Origin: Prevotella sp. UBA1378
Lineage (GTDB): Bacteria; Bacteroidota; Bacteroidia; Bacteroidales; Bacteroidaceae
Direction: 5' to 3'
Length of the DNA: 56,657 nt
NCBI GenBank assembly: GCA_002305505.1
Contig: DBRC01000040.1
Location: 1 to 56,657, forward strand
Shown here: piece by piece, positions 45,226 to 53,549 of the stretch
How the letters are laid out: every line of letters starts with the position of its first letter
Numbering within the stretch: the first letter of the stretch is position 1
Position numbers and translations under genes: made by a program
Notes under the pieces: generated by a model
The model's database searches: none
Seen by the model: the letters and a program-made list of their open reading frames with translations, nothing else
Told to the model about the DNA's origin: nothing

Positions 45226-46670
45226 TTATTCTTCGATTTTTTTGTTTTCGTTTTTTCACTTGTTGTATTAGCCAGACTGCGCACGCAGCGGAATCCGATA
45301 TACGAGCGCGGTTGGTTCTGGTATTCATACGAGCGCCATGCAGAGCGGATGTACGATTCGGGGTCTTTCCACGAGCCACCGCGCACGCTTTTCTTCTTCA
45401 GCCTGTAAGGGTCTTCCTTGGCTGCGTTGTACTTCAGCTGCGGGTTGATGTCGTTCATCGACTCTACGCCGGCCTCGGTATAAATGGTACTGGTCCATTC
45501 AGCCGCATTCCCGGCCATGTCGTAAAGGCCGTTACTGTTCGAGGCATAGATACCCACCTTACTGGTTATCAAGTTCCCGTCCTTGGTATAGTTTCCGTTA
45601 TCGGGCTTGAAGTTGGCAAAGAAACATCCCTTGCCGCTCGCCACGTCTTGATTTTCCCAAGGGAACTCGTTCTGGTCCTTCCCGCGGGCAGCATACTCCC
45701 ACTCGGCCTCGGTCGGCAGGCGGTAACGCTGCACGTAGCGGGCTGCTGCGCCCAGCCCCTTCAGCAGGTATTCGGTACGCCATGCACAGAAGGCTTCCGC
45801 CTGTTCCCACGTCACGCCCACCACCGGATAGCTGTTGTATGCCGGATTGCTGAAATATAGGCGCATGTAGGTTTCATTATCTGCATTGGGGAAATCGTTC
45901 ACCCAGCACGTCGTGTCGGGATAAATATTCACGATATAAGTGTTGAGGAAATCCCACGGCCCGCTCAACTGGCGGTTGATGGTCTGCCGCACGATGCGCC
46001 CCTCATCATCGATATAGGCCGTATCCTTCGATATCCACACCTGTTCGTCAGGATTAGCCGTGATGTCCGTATTCAGGTTGCGCTCTTCCGGATTCAGCCT
46101 GTACTTGCGCTTGGCCGCCTCCGTATAGTCATACACCTCGTAGCGGTAGTTCATCTGCCGCGCATCAAGCATTTTCTCTCCCGTCACCGGATTGGTCACA
46201 TATACGCTTTCCAAGGCACGCTGCTCGTCTTCATTCGGTTTCCGCGGCAGTGCTTTTTTCCAGTTCAGGTGGGGCTTCACCGGATCGCCGTTCTTGTCTT
46301 CTTCTATCTTATAGGTTTCGTCGCCGCCGTAAGCGGGGTCGGCCAAGCGCTCACGGATAATAGAATCGCGTACATAATAAACAAACTGCCTGTACTGCGA
46401 GTTCGTTATCTCCGTTTCGTCCATCCAGAAGCCCTCCACCGAGATGTCCCTCACCGGGGTTTGTTTCCCCCAAAGGCTGTCTTGCTTTTCCATCCCCATC
46501 TTGAGGTGTCCTCTTTTAATCAAGGTCATACCGTAAGGCGTGGGTTCGGCAAAAGCCCTTCCGCCTTTACCGGTCACCTCGCCGCCTGATGCCGTCACCG
46601 ACTTGCCGCCGAAGCAACCTGTCAACGCCAGCACAGCCATGACGCCAAGAGCTATGATACTTTTCTTCAT
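45222..46670 (-). CDS. gldK: Type IX secretion lipoprotein GldK/PorK
   Basis: Outer-membrane lipoprotein of the T9SS. The signal peptide ends in the lipobox LTGC (Cys19). The rest is a formylglycine-generating-enzyme-like fold, visible as GFWMDETEITNSQYRQFVYY and GVTWEQAEAFCAWR, ending RSAWRSYEYQNQPRSYIGFRC (last part shortened). GldK uses this fold as scaffold, not as an enzyme. The 482-residue length and operon position are typical. Overlaps gldL by 4 bp. Confidence 0.95.
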   Translation of the reverse strand: MKKSIIALGVMAVLALTGCFGGKSVTASGGEVTGKGGRAFAEPTPYGMTLIKRGHLKMGMEKQDSLWGKQTPVRDISVEGFWMDETEITNSQYRQFVYYVRDSIIRERLADPAYGGDETYKIEEDKNGDPVKPHLNWKKALPRKPNEDEQRALESVYVTNPVTGEKMLDARQMNYRYEVYDYTEAAKRKYRLNPEERNLNTDITANPDEQVWISKDTAYIDDEGRIVRQTINRQLSGPWDFLNTYIVNIYPDTTCWVNDFPNADNETYMRLYFSNPAYNSYPVVGVTWEQAEAFCAWRTEYLLKGLGAAARYVQRYRLPTEAEWEYAARGKDQNEFPWENQDVASGKGCFFANFKPDNGNYTKDGNLITSKVGIYASNSNGLYDMAGNAAEWTSTIYTEAGVESMNDINPQLKYNAAKEDPYRLKKKSVRGGSWKDPESYIRSAWRSYEYQNQPRSYIGFRCVRSLANTTSEKTKTKKSKNK

Positions 46671-46713
46671 ATCTTAAATTTCTATATTCTGATTTCTATT
46701 CACAATTAGGCGT

Positions 46714-47649
46714 TTAAAGGATTCTCACACTTTTGTGCCGGTTCCTGCCTTTCTTCGCCAGGTTCACGTCGGTTTGATAACCGATGAACAGTTCATGGCT
46801 CCCGTTCCCCATACTGATGGCCGATGTATAAACCTCATAGCTGTATCCGATATTGACGCCATGGAAATTGCCGCCGACCATTGCCGTCACCGAATTGGAA
46901 GGACTATAAGCCAGCCCGGCATACATCACTTTCTTATCGTTCGTATACTTTACACGCGCCGACACATCGACCCGGTAACCGACGCCATCGGTACGGCCCA
47001 GTACGGTAGGGTGTATTGTAAGAAACGGATTTCTCAACTTTATATTGTATCCGCCTGTCAAATAATATGTCCTGTCGATTGTGATTTTCGAGTTTTCCCC
47101 CATCTCGACGGCAGGGGCATTGGCATGGAGAACGGAGACGCCCGCATACCAGTTGCGATGCAGATAATAGATACCGGCACCCACGTCGAAGGCCGAACCG
47201 GTGACATCGGTTGTGGGAATGGCCGGGTCGGGCACGTTAGGGTCCGCTTTCGAACCGTTGAAGCTCTCGCTGAGCATCGACAGATGGAAGCCCACGCTCA
47301 GCACGCCTCCCAACAGGCGCTGCTTCAGCGCATACTGGAGCGCAAGCCTCTTATGGGAGAAAAGCCCTATCTGGTCGTTCATGAACTGTACGCCCGCCCC
47401 ATGGTACGACTTAAGGAAATAGAACGGCATGTCGCCTCCGGCATACATCGTACGCGGATTGTTCTCAAAGCCCGCCATACCCATTGCATATGCCGCTACG
47501 ACATTGATTTTAGCCTCCTTGCCCACAGCAGCTGGATTGAACGACGGTTCCATCGCCCAATAGTGGGAGAACGACGGGTCATACTGCGCCCTTGCCGGAA
47601 CTGCGGCAAGGAGCACCAAAGCCGATATGATGCAAATTCGTGTAAACAC
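46714..47649 (-). CDS. porP: PorP/SprF-family outer-membrane protein
   Basis: First gene of the T9SS cluster. The 311-residue product has a signal peptide (about residues 1-21, ending ARAQ) and the family opening YDPSFSHYWAMEPSFNPAAVG, then a predicted barrel. PorP/SprF proteins help attach or export T9SS cargo. The start is a GTG (47649); no better ATG lies upstream. A short CGTGT-AA-ACACG palindrome overlaps the start region (47639-47650). It heads porP-gldK-gldL-gldM-gldN, spaced by 43 bp from gldK. Confidence 0.93.
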   Translation of the reverse strand: MFTRICIISALVLLAAVPARAQYDPSFSHYWAMEPSFNPAAVGKEAKINVVAAYAMGMAGFENNPRTMYAGGDMPFYFLKSYHGAGVQFMNDQIGLFSHKRLALQYALKQRLLGGVLSVGFHLSMLSESFNGSKADPNVPDPAIPTTDVTGSAFDVGAGIYYLHRNWYAGVSVLHANAPAVEMGENSKITIDRTYYLTGGYNIKLRNPFLTIHPTVLGRTDGVGYRVDVSARVKYTNDKKVMYAGLAYSPSNSVTAMVGGNFHGVNIGYSYEVYTSAISMGNGSHELFIGYQTDVNLAKKGRNRHKSVRIL

Positions 47650-47744
47650 GTTTAATATAACGATTATAGATGCTTTTTATTGTACCCGGAAGGCCCATAT
47701 GTCTGCCTGGGTGATTTTTCGGGGATTCATATCCGGCAAACAGG

Positions 47745-49433
47745 TTATTTTCTTTCATTCGAAATCTTCCTGTATTCGCTGGGCGTCATCTTGAACTTCT
47801 CCCGGAAGAGGGTATTGAAGTGGCTGCGGCTCTGAAAACCGCTCATCTCTGCAACAAGACCGATAGGTTCGCTGGTGTCGCCAAGCAGACGGGCAGCGTG
47901 GCGGATGCGCCAGTCGTCAAGAAAATCGCCGAGAGTCATACCGTCAGCACACTCCCTGATGGCATCGGCCACATAGCTGAAGTTGGTGCCGAGCATTGCG
48001 GCCAGGTCTTCACGCTTCAGGTCACTGTCGGTATAGGGCTGCTTGTCGCGCATCAGGGTGCAGAGCTTGCGATAGAGTTGTTGCAAGGAGGTAAGCATCT
48101 CTACTGGCTTTTCCTCCAAATCCTTCTGCTGATATTCCTCGCGGCTGAGCATCTGCTGCACGATATCAAACAGTTCACGGTTCTTTTGATGCAACCGCCG
48201 TTGAGCAATGACGATGCGCCAAAGTACGACGGCACAGACAGAAAGTATCAGCAGGAGGGATAATATAATAATAAGGTGTATACGGGCTTGGGCCTCCTTG
48301 TCTTTCAAAGCCAGCTCTTTCTCCTGCGTCTTCATCAGTTGTGCCAGCTTCAAGGTTTCGCCCTGCCGCTCCCGCTGTACAAGACTGTCGGTGAGCATGA
48401 TGCAGCGGTCGCGGGCCATACTGGCCTCACGGTATCGGCCCAGTGCATGCAGGCCGTTGGCATAGTTTATCACCAACCCCCTGTACATATCGGAGATAGT
48501 GTCCTCGTGTTCTCGGAATGCGGGTTCGATTTCCTGATATATTTGCAAGATGCGCTCACTATTGCCCGCCAAAGCATAGTAGTTCAGTATGTCATATTTA
48601 TTTTGAGGCAGCTTGGAAGCATCAGTCCGTTCAAAGGCTTCAGCTGAGCGGCGGGCGCCTGCCGTGTCGCCAGTCTTCTGCTGGCAGTAGGCCAAGACGC
48701 TGTAGGTATATGCCCGTTGTCCGTCAGTCCATCCGGCAGGGGCATCAGGCACCTCCTTATCTATCCGGGCGATGATGGACAGCCGCTCTTTTAGCAGGGC
48801 AACCACTCCGGCATAATCCTCCCGCATGGCGATAATCCGGGCTTTCTGACCGAGGTAGCTCGACAGCATAGCCAGATATTCCGGTGATTTTCCAGCAGCC
48901 TCGCGGTAGATATTCAGCGAACGGTCAATGTAATGCATCCCGCTGCCGCGCTGCTTTTGCTCCATCACCTTGCCTGCTTCGAAATAGAAGTCGGCCTCGT
49001 CGGTCACAAGGCCTAAGCTGTGCGCTAATAAAGCGCCGTCGATTGCATAGCGCACAACATCCTCGTTCCACTCACTCTTACTGGCACAGATGGCGGTCAT
49101 CAGCCTGAGAGCCTTCATGCGCTCAAGACTGTCAGGATTGCTGTCGAGCACCTTCTGGCAGTAGGCGCGTGCTTTCTGCTTGTCGGGCTCTTTGGTATTG
49201 TGCCACACCTGGGCACGCATCCAGTCCGCTCTGTTTTCATCGGCTACGCCTTTCATTACGGCGGTATCAATGAGCGCGAGCGAGTGCTGCGGGTTCTCAT
49301 AGCACGACTGCCGGATATTCTCCCACGTGTAGGTACTGTCGGCATCTGCTGGCGAACCGCTGCCGTTTCCTGCCGAGCAGGCGGCAAAAACCAGTCCTGC
49401 AAGGAACATATATACAATTTCCTTCATCTTCAT
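47745..49433 (-). CDS. TPR membrane regulator with AraC DNA-binding domain
   Basis: A 562-residue protein with, in order, an N-terminal signal with lipobox-like LVFAACSAG (Cys near 19), TPR-like helical repeats (about 40-345), a coiled segment, one strong TM helix (about 386-408), and a cytoplasmic AraC-type HTH domain (about 455-560, ending SHFNTLFREKFKMTPSEYR). Such TPR/AraC proteins are found across Bacteroidales. The divergent operon and the phased repeats between them suggest it controls that operon. If the Cys is lipidated, the protein would be held in the inner membrane by both ends of its periplasmic part; whether it is processed is unknown. Confidence 0.88.
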   Translation of the reverse strand: MKMKEIVYMFLAGLVFAACSAGNGSGSPADADSTYTWENIRQSCYENPQHSLALIDTAVMKGVADENRADWMRAQVWHNTKEPDKQKARAYCQKVLDSNPDSLERMKALRLMTAICASKSEWNEDVVRYAIDGALLAHSLGLVTDEADFYFEAGKVMEQKQRGSGMHYIDRSLNIYREAAGKSPEYLAMLSSYLGQKARIIAMREDYAGVVALLKERLSIIARIDKEVPDAPAGWTDGQRAYTYSVLAYCQQKTGDTAGARRSAEAFERTDASKLPQNKYDILNYYALAGNSERILQIYQEIEPAFREHEDTISDMYRGLVINYANGLHALGRYREASMARDRCIMLTDSLVQRERQGETLKLAQLMKTQEKELALKDKEAQARIHLIIILSLLLILSVCAVVLWRIVIAQRRLHQKNRELFDIVQQMLSREEYQQKDLEEKPVEMLTSLQQLYRKLCTLMRDKQPYTDSDLKREDLAAMLGTNFSYVADAIRECADGMTLGDFLDDWRIRHAARLLGDTSEPIGLVAEMSGFQSRSHFNTLFREKFKMTPSEYRKISNERK

Positions 49434-49450
49434 TATAATTGTAATAGGTG

Positions 49451-49458
49451 CAAAGTTA
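49451..49458 (-). promoter_or_regulatory. -7 promoter element for the TPR/AraC regulator
   Basis: The minus strand reads TAACTTTG, an exact TAnnTTTG match, 18 bp before the regulator's start codon. The first of the four phased repeats begins 5 bp further upstream, so regulator binding there would overlap the -33 region and could give autoregulation. Confidence 0.55.
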
Positions 49459-49462
49459 GTAA

Positions 49463-49541
49463 TTTTTCGTTATAGGAGCAATTTTTTCCGGTCTCAATAC
49501 ACGGTTTTTCGCCATGAGTACAAAATTTTTCGTATGGAGAA
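49463..49541 (+). promoter_or_regulatory. Four tandem repeats phased at about 21 bp, probable operator
   Basis: Four units starting TTTTTC lie at 49463 (TTTTTCGTTATAGGAG), 49483 (TTTTTCCGGTCTCAAT), 49505 (TTTTTCGCCATGAGTA) and 49526 (TTTTTCGTATGGAGAA). Units 1, 3 and 4 share TTTTTCG followed by an AT/GA-rich half; unit 2 is the most divergent. Start-to-start spacing is 20, 22 and 21 bp, two helical turns. The last unit ends about 22 bp before the -7 element of the rightward operon, where an activator would replace a missing -33 box. AraC proteins bind direct repeats, so this is the likely operator of the divergent regulator. Confidence 0.6.
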
Positions 49542-49563
49542 CATTATTGCCGGCGCTTCGCCG

Positions 49564-49571
49564 TATCTTTG
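49564..49571 (+). promoter_or_regulatory. -7 promoter element of the pore-forming-lipoprotein operon
   Basis: TATCTTTG matches TAnnTTTG exactly and lies 22 bp before the ATG at 49593. There is no TTTG at the standard -33 spacing, which fits dependence on the adjacent AraC-type regulator. Confidence 0.55.
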
Positions 49572-49592
49572 TTCCAGAAATTAATTACAGAT

Positions 49593-49802
49593 ATGGATTT
49601 AACGACAATTATCACAGTGGCACTCTCGACGGTCATCCTGATTATCATCATCGGACTGGCTGCGGCATTTATATATTATAGATGGCGTACAACGGAACTG
49701 ATGTCGGGCTTGGCACAATTCATCCGCAAAACAGAAAAGCAGAGAGATGAACTGGAACGATTAGAAAGAGAAATACAGAAATTAAAAAAACAAGATAACT
49801 AA
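49593..49802 (+). CDS. Small single-TM coiled-coil protein, first gene of operon
   Basis: A 69-residue protein starting MDLTTIITVALSTVILI, with one long TM helix (about residues 5-28) and a charged C-terminal coiled coil rich in Lys, Glu and Arg (about 35-66). The frame is open back to a TTG at 49569, but that codon lies inside the -7 element, so the ATG is the start. Orientation is probably N-terminus out, basic coiled coil in the cytoplasm (positive YYRWR after the helix). No family is recognised. Thirteen bp separate it from the next gene. Confidence 0.75.
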   Translation: MDLTTIITVALSTVILIIIIGLAAAFIYYRWRTTELMSGLAQFIRKTEKQRDELERLEREIQKLKKQDN

Positions 49803-49815
49803 AAAGAATAATCCT

Positions 49816-50691
49816 ATGACAAAGAAAACAAAGATGCTATGCTTTGCCTTGCTGGCTCTGATGACAATCGCCACAGAAGCCCCAGCCCAGACTAACCGGA
49901 ACGGGCGTGCGACTATCAGTATCAACAACCTCAATTACACGCAGAAGGAACAGAAGAAGAATGCCGGTTCCATACTCGGAGCAATAGCCGACGTGCTGAT
50001 AACGGGGCAGACCACCACGCAACAGGATGGTTACAAGGATGCTGTCCGTGCTGCCATCGTAAAGGGATTCTCGCAGGCACACCGTGTTTCGGCCATAGAC
50101 GGCCAGCTGTCAGCAGCTGAAGCAGCAAGCGGCAATGCTTTCTACGTGGATGTTACGGTTTCGAACATTTCGACCACCACCAAAACAGAACTGTCTGCCG
50201 ATAAAACGAAAACCAAGACTTATCACAAGGGGATTATCGGCTTGATGCTCCACATCAAGGATGCACAAACCGACCAGATAGTGAACAGCCCTGCATTCAA
50301 CGTTTCCGATACTGATGCAGCATGGATGGAAACAGCAGAAGGAGCACTCAACAAAGCACTTGTCCGTTTATCATCAGGAATCACCTTATACTGCAACCGC
50401 TGGCTACCTCTCTCGGCTAACATCATAGAAGGGGCAAGCGACAAGAAGGATAAGCAGAAAGAGGTTTATATAGACCTTGGAAGCCGTGAGGGTGCCGTTA
50501 AAGGCTTACACATGGCTGTATATACCACAAAGACTATTGCGGGCAAGATTGCCAAGCAGCAGATAGGGAAACTGAAAATTGAGGCCGTAGAGGGCGATGA
50601 CATCAGTCTCTGCAAGGTACAGAGCGGAGGCAAGGACATCAAAGCGGCCATCGACGCGGGTATAACCCTGCTGGTTACGACTACCGACTAA
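49816..50691 (+). CDS. Exported CsgG/FlgT-like protein
   Basis: A 291-residue protein with a type I signal peptide (residues 1-25, ending APAQ). The middle, with ATISINNLNYTQKEQKKN and a helix preceding VRAAIVKGFSQAHRVSAID, looks like the CsgG/TolB-N-like fold used by several outer-membrane assembly proteins. The C-terminal part, VYIDLGSREGAVKGLHMAVYT, resembles the GxxxGVKxGxxxxVY segment of FlgT. These are fold-level resemblances by eye, not a firm family assignment. It may act in the cell envelope on the lipoprotein encoded next. Confidence 0.6.
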   Translation: MTKKTKMLCFALLALMTIATEAPAQTNRNGRATISINNLNYTQKEQKKNAGSILGAIADVLITGQTTTQQDGYKDAVRAAIVKGFSQAHRVSAIDGQLSAAEAASGNAFYVDVTVSNISTTTKTELSADKTKTKTYHKGIIGLMLHIKDAQTDQIVNSPAFNVSDTDAAWMETAEGALNKALVRLSSGITLYCNRWLPLSANIIEGASDKKDKQKEVYIDLGSREGAVKGLHMAVYTTKTIAGKIAKQQIGKLKIEAVEGDDISLCKVQSGGKDIKAAIDAGITLLVTTTD

Positions 50692-50709
50692 TTAAAATTG
50701 CAGTTGTAT

Positions 50710-50755
50710 GAGGAGGGGGATTGGCGGCACTAAGATGCTGCCTGCCCCGCACCTC
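50710..50755 (+). other. Stem-loop between the FlgT-like and pore-forming genes
   Basis: In the 111-bp gap GAGG, GGGG and GGCGGC (50710 onward) pair in order with GCTGCC, CCCC and CCTC (ending 50755), giving a long interrupted stem. No T-run follows, so it is more likely an mRNA processing or stability element, or an attenuator, that sets different amounts of the two gene products. Confidence 0.4.
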
Positions 50756-50802
50756 AACGACACTTACAGAAAAAATAACGGTGAATAAAAAACTTAGGAA
50801 AC

Positions 50803-52677
50803 ATGAAAAAGAATCTTATGGCGTTCGTAGCCGTCTCCTTATGCTACGCAATGATTATAACAGCGTTTAGCGCTTGTTCGGAAATAGACAATCCTGTTAA
50901 GCCCATAGATGATGTAGAGGGAACGTCAGGTGTGGAGACATTCACGCCCGAAATTCTCCTCAATTCCTCGGTCTATGTGCCCTATGACGTAGACAATGAT
51001 TTGCGCACAGCCTTTGTATATGCCACCAAGGAGGTCAGCCCGGTGGCCGATCTCAGGCACAGCGTCTTCGTGGTGAACAAACTTACCGACCTTGACGAAT
51101 CGCTGCTGAAGGATGCCTACGAGCAGGGCAAGACCATCGCGGTGGTTAATCCCAAGAAAGAGGAGATCGATGCCTATACTGCTGCCCATCCTTGGCTTGA
51201 CATCTTTACGGATAATATTGACGACGATCTTGGCATTTTCGGCTTCAATAACGATCGGACATACATCCTTATCAACAAGCTGCATTCTCACGAAACATCA
51301 GCCGGGAACTTAACAGAAATAGAAGTAGGAAATACAGCAAATGGCAACTTTACGGAAGAATACAACACACCCGGAATGGATATGTCACACGCCTATTACG
51401 TTTCTATCGCCAGCTGGCTGGAGGAGCTGAACGAGGACTTGGGGAACGGGGTGCTAAAGAAAGCCAACAGGGCAGCAAACGGTACAAATAATAAAATGAG
51501 CGACTTTGCCAACTATTCCCATCTGCACTACGTTTACAACTTCAGCGCGGATCACAAATTCCGCAAATGCGCATCGTCGAAAGCGGATTATTTGAAAGGC
51601 TCGGGCAGCATAACCATTGATTACGATGTCTACATGGTTCACGTCTACGAAGGCGAGACGGGTGCCGGCGACTACTATGGCGTGAACATGACTGCCAGTA
51701 TAGCAAACGAGAACATGTGGAAAGGCAAGGGCTGGAACAGGCATGGCGGCACATACGTGCGCTGGTGTGGCTTCTATTGCAAGGACTTCAGCGTGACATC
51801 GCAGCTTACCGATGCCCAAATGAATCCAATCCCCAACATCACCTTCACTGCCGGGGGAAGCCCTTCGCCGGAAACGACTGTTGGGAAGACAACATACAAG
51901 AACGAGCAAAGTTTCAGTCTGGAACTGAGCCAAACCGTCGGACTCTCAGGGGGTAAATCGGACGGAAAAACAAAATTTGACATCAATGGCAAGCTGGGTT
52001 TCAAGGAAGGATGGACGTGGACCAATTCGACAGTACGCGAAGTGTTTGATACCGACGTGAAGAACATCAGCTCCGACAACATCGCAGGATGGTCGCTCGC
52101 ATTCAATAACCTGCCCTACTTCCAATACAGTGAGAGCCGAGGCTTCAAGATAACAGATTCGCAGACTTACCGTTCCACAAGTTCCATATACGGCTCGTGG
52201 CTATGGTATGACAAGACGGGAAAGGACAACGAAGAAAAGGCTGCCAACTACATCACAATAAAAGTAAATGCCAACTACGGTATGATGAGTTGGATATCCT
52301 CGGAAGCAGACCTTAATCACGACAATATATACTTCGAGAGCCAGGACATCATTGCCCTTCCAAAAGTAATCAATATCACGGCGGGAACACTCGAACTGCA
52401 GAACAACCTCCCCAATGGCGCTACCATCTATGACGTGAAAGTGGCTAATGCTAAAACCGACGAAGTCTACAGCACGCTCAAGAACACCATTCCTAACGGC
52501 GGAACGCAGGTTCTGGGTACCTTCTCCACCGCCACAAAATATAAGGTTACGTTTATTGCAAGAGCTACCGACGGCACTACACAGACTTACGCCTACTCGC
52601 TACACAACGACGGCTTAAACACGGAGCACAAGGCGAAAACCACTCTTTATGCCGCAAGCGACTTTTCAATAAAATAA
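50803..52677 (+). CDS. Leukocidin-like pore-forming lipoprotein
   Basis: A 624-residue lipoprotein (lipobox FSAC, Cys25, followed by SEID, like the acidic surface-export signal of Bacteroidetes lipoproteins). Residues about 45-190 form an alpha/beta domain I do not recognise. Residues about 200-515 resemble the cytolysin core of leukocidin/Vibrio cytolysin beta-pore toxins: the stretch at about 370-413 has two strands of alternating polar and non-polar residues (SFSLELSQTVGL and KFDINGKLGF) around a GGKSDGK turn, then GWTWTNSTVREV, as in a pore-forming stem hairpin. An Ig-like C-terminal domain (about 517-624) ends TTLYAASDFSIK. Pore formation is inferred. Confidence 0.6.
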   Translation: MKKNLMAFVAVSLCYAMIITAFSACSEIDNPVKPIDDVEGTSGVETFTPEILLNSSVYVPYDVDNDLRTAFVYATKEVSPVADLRHSVFVVNKLTDLDESLLKDAYEQGKTIAVVNPKKEEIDAYTAAHPWLDIFTDNIDDDLGIFGFNNDRTYILINKLHSHETSAGNLTEIEVGNTANGNFTEEYNTPGMDMSHAYYVSIASWLEELNEDLGNGVLKKANRAANGTNNKMSDFANYSHLHYVYNFSADHKFRKCASSKADYLKGSGSITIDYDVYMVHVYEGETGAGDYYGVNMTASIANENMWKGKGWNRHGGTYVRWCGFYCKDFSVTSQLTDAQMNPIPNITFTAGGSPSPETTVGKTTYKNEQSFSLELSQTVGLSGGKSDGKTKFDINGKLGFKEGWTWTNSTVREVFDTDVKNISSDNIAGWSLAFNNLPYFQYSESRGFKITDSQTYRSTSSIYGSWLWYDKTGKDNEEKAANYITIKVNANYGMMSWISSEADLNHDNIYFESQDIIALPKVINITAGTLELQNNLPNGATIYDVKVANAKTDEVYSTLKNTIPNGGTQVLGTFSTATKYKVTFIARATDGTTQTYAYSLHNDGLNTEHKAKTTLYAASDFSIK

Positions 52678-52697
52678 CAAAATTCAAACAAACAACA

Positions 52698-53291
52698 ATG
52701 AAAAAAATATTTATGGGCGCAACTGCCTTCTTCTGTATGACGATCTCGAGTGTTGCACCGACCGCATGCGGTGGCGGTAGCGGCGGCGACGAACCTGTAG
52801 TGGAACCGCAGACCAGCATCCTTGGCATTTCTGCGTCATATACCGTCAGCGTGCCGGAACAGATGAGCAACCTCTGCGATTATACCGTGACCTACTACGG
52901 TAGCGGCAACAAACTGGTGACCGAGCCTGCCAGCTGGACAACAAGCAATGGTACGTCGACATGGAAGAAAACTGTTAACAGCATCATCTTTCCCACCAAG
53001 TTCGGACTGAAGCTGACCGCCAAGTTGAAAGACGGCGCAGACACCGTCAACGTCATTATAAAGAATACCTATCCTACCCTCGCCACCATCTCTTTGCTGG
53101 GCATCAACCAAGATGCAACGCTGGCATGGAGCAAGCCCGTAGACATAATAAATGGATTTACACATAGGGCACTCGCCGGCAGCAAGTTGGCTGCATGGCT
53201 CGAAACCGTAAACAACCGCGGCGGATTAGTCAATTCCAGCTACAGCTTCGACAAAGAAGGCAACATCACCAGTCTGGACAAAATCGAATAG
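52698..53291 (+). CDS. Small lipoprotein with Ig-like strands, possibly cut short by an amber codon
   Basis: A 197-residue lipoprotein (lipobox PTAC, Cys24, then GGGSGGDEP) with beta-rich sequence. Reading on in frame past the TAG at 53289-53291 gives 21 more codons containing TVYAAKD before a second TAG at 53355-53357; the protein encoded upstream ends with the similar TLYAASD. The natural C-terminus therefore probably lay at 53357. It is 20 bp downstream of the pore-forming gene and is the last gene before a strong terminator. Function unknown; it may be the partner or the self-protection factor of the pore-former. Confidence 0.7.
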   Translation: MKKIFMGATAFFCMTISSVAPTACGGGSGGDEPVVEPQTSILGISASYTVSVPEQMSNLCDYTVTYYGSGNKLVTEPASWTTSNGTSTWKKTVNSIIFPTKFGLKLTAKLKDGADTVNVIIKNTYPTLATISLLGINQDATLAWSKPVDIINGFTHRALAGSKLAAWLETVNNRGGLVNSSYSFDKEGNITSLDKIE

Positions 53292-53377
53292 ACCGGAGGC
53301 GAGAAAGCTATCGCGAAGCAAAGAACGGTTTATGCAGCCAAGGATTTGCAAGGATAGCTAAGGCTTACTTAATCCCT

Positions 53378-53425
53378 AAGATTATGGGGCTCGGCACGCA
53401 TTTGTGCCGGGCCCCATAATCTTTT
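53378..53425 (+). terminator. Strong rho-independent terminator ending the operon
   Basis: AAGATTATGGGGC plus TCGGCAC pairs with GTGCCGGGCCCCATAATCTT around a 6-nt loop, with the T-run TTTT at the end. The stem is close to 20 bp with a single internal mismatch. It ends rightward transcription of the four-gene operon. Confidence 0.9.
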
Positions 53426-53468
53426 GCGGGAGTTATTGTTCTTACCCACTGCGGAATTCTTTCCTAAA

Positions 53469-53549
53469 TAGCAATGTAGTCATTTTATTCCAAAACCACT
53501 ACATTGCTATTTTAATTACATAATTAAATTATCGACCGACTAATATTCG
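53469..53549. repeat. Left copy of a 79-bp direct repeat flanking the acyltransferase
   Basis: 53471-53549 matches 55094-55172 with 4 mismatches in 79 bp. In the left copy it contains a perfect 12-bp inverted repeat (TAGCAATGTAGT and ACTACATTGCTA, 53469-53480 and 53498-53509) and the last codons GAA TAT TAG of a reading frame on the minus strand, as in the right copy, where those codons end the DUF2795 gene. The hairpin therefore looks like that gene's terminator. Confidence 0.85.

Noticed and set aside
45222..46670. GldK as a sulfatase-maturation (formylglycine-generating) enzyme
   Set aside because: The fold is shared, but the lipobox, the T9SS operon and the known role of GldK show a structural component.
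50803..52677. Large lipoprotein as a MACPF/BSAP-type toxin
   Set aside because: The MACPF signature is not visible; the amphipathic hairpin and following Trp-rich segment look more like the leukocidin/cytolysin type.
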